In this document: piece after piece, positions 5,126-5,180 of the stretch
How the letters are laid out: the number at the start of each line of letters is the position of its first letter
How positions within the stretch are numbered: position 1 is the first letter of the stretch
Origin: an uncultured Thermoanaerobacteraceae bacterium
GTDB taxonomy: Bacteria > Bacillota > DSM-12270 > Thermacetogeniales > Thermacetogeniaceae
Direction: 5' to 3'
Length of the DNA: 5,180 nt
NCBI GenBank assembly: GCA_937914965.1
Contig: CALGIY010000169.1
Coordinates: 1 to 5,180, forward strand
Made by a program: the position numbers and the translations under genes
Notes under the pieces: generated by a model
What the model was told of the DNA's origin: nothing
Seen by the model: only the letters and a program-made list of their open reading frames with translations
The model's database searches: none

Positions 5126-5180
5126 GTTTATACCACAACAACTCTGGCTTCGTCAATGGTTTTTATTGGCTATCAAAAAA
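5126..5180. repeat. 55-bp direct repeat, copy 2, ending at the window edge
   Basis: Identical to 2887-2941. It begins immediately right of the IS end and runs exactly to the last base, so the real repeat may be longer. If the homology continues, GGTGCCTGGCACC would follow beyond the window. Confidence 0.9.

Overview
The window looks like a chromosomal segment of an anaerobic, amino-acid-fermenting or syntrophic Firmicute, perhaps Peptococcaceae/Clostridia-like. The basis is an indolepyruvate:ferredoxin oxidoreductase gene beside a phenylacetate-CoA ligase gene, purine-rich Shine-Dalgarno sequences, TTG start use, and short palindromic dispersed repeats of a type common in that group. The genus cannot be fixed from the sequence alone.

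Layout. The left half is on the minus strand: paaK (2720-1440, complete), then iorA (939 down to the left edge, N-terminal 313 codons only). Both belong to aryl-acid/aromatic amino-acid metabolism: IorAB oxidatively decarboxylates aryl-pyruvates to aryl-acetyl-CoA with reduction of ferredoxin, and PaaK interconverts aryl acetates and their CoA thioesters. The 500-bp gap between them is non-coding. It holds REP-like palindromes, an 11-bp tandem duplication, an 83-bp inverted-repeat element that doubles as a likely paaK terminator, and a candidate iorA promoter/operator. Upstream of paaK is an unusual leader: a terminator-like hairpin, then a Shine-Dalgarno sequence separated from the start codon by a second hairpin built from the same 8-nt words.

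Right half. After a 55-bp repeat and a GGTGCCTGGCACC palindrome comes the C-terminal remnant of a DegV-family gene (minus strand, 61 residues). It is cut off at the end of an IS1634-like insertion sequence (about 3170-5120). The IS encodes one apparently intact 570-residue DDE transposase with its own promoter, a terminator in the left end and a bidirectional terminator in the right end. Immediately right of the IS the 55-bp repeat recurs exactly, and its last base is the last base of the window. This suggests either a repeat-mediated rearrangement or a contig that stops at a repeat node.

I see no convincing novel defence or multi-gene system. The most interesting signals are the paaK leader, the family of modular palindromic repeats, and the rearranged IS/degV/55-bp-repeat junction.
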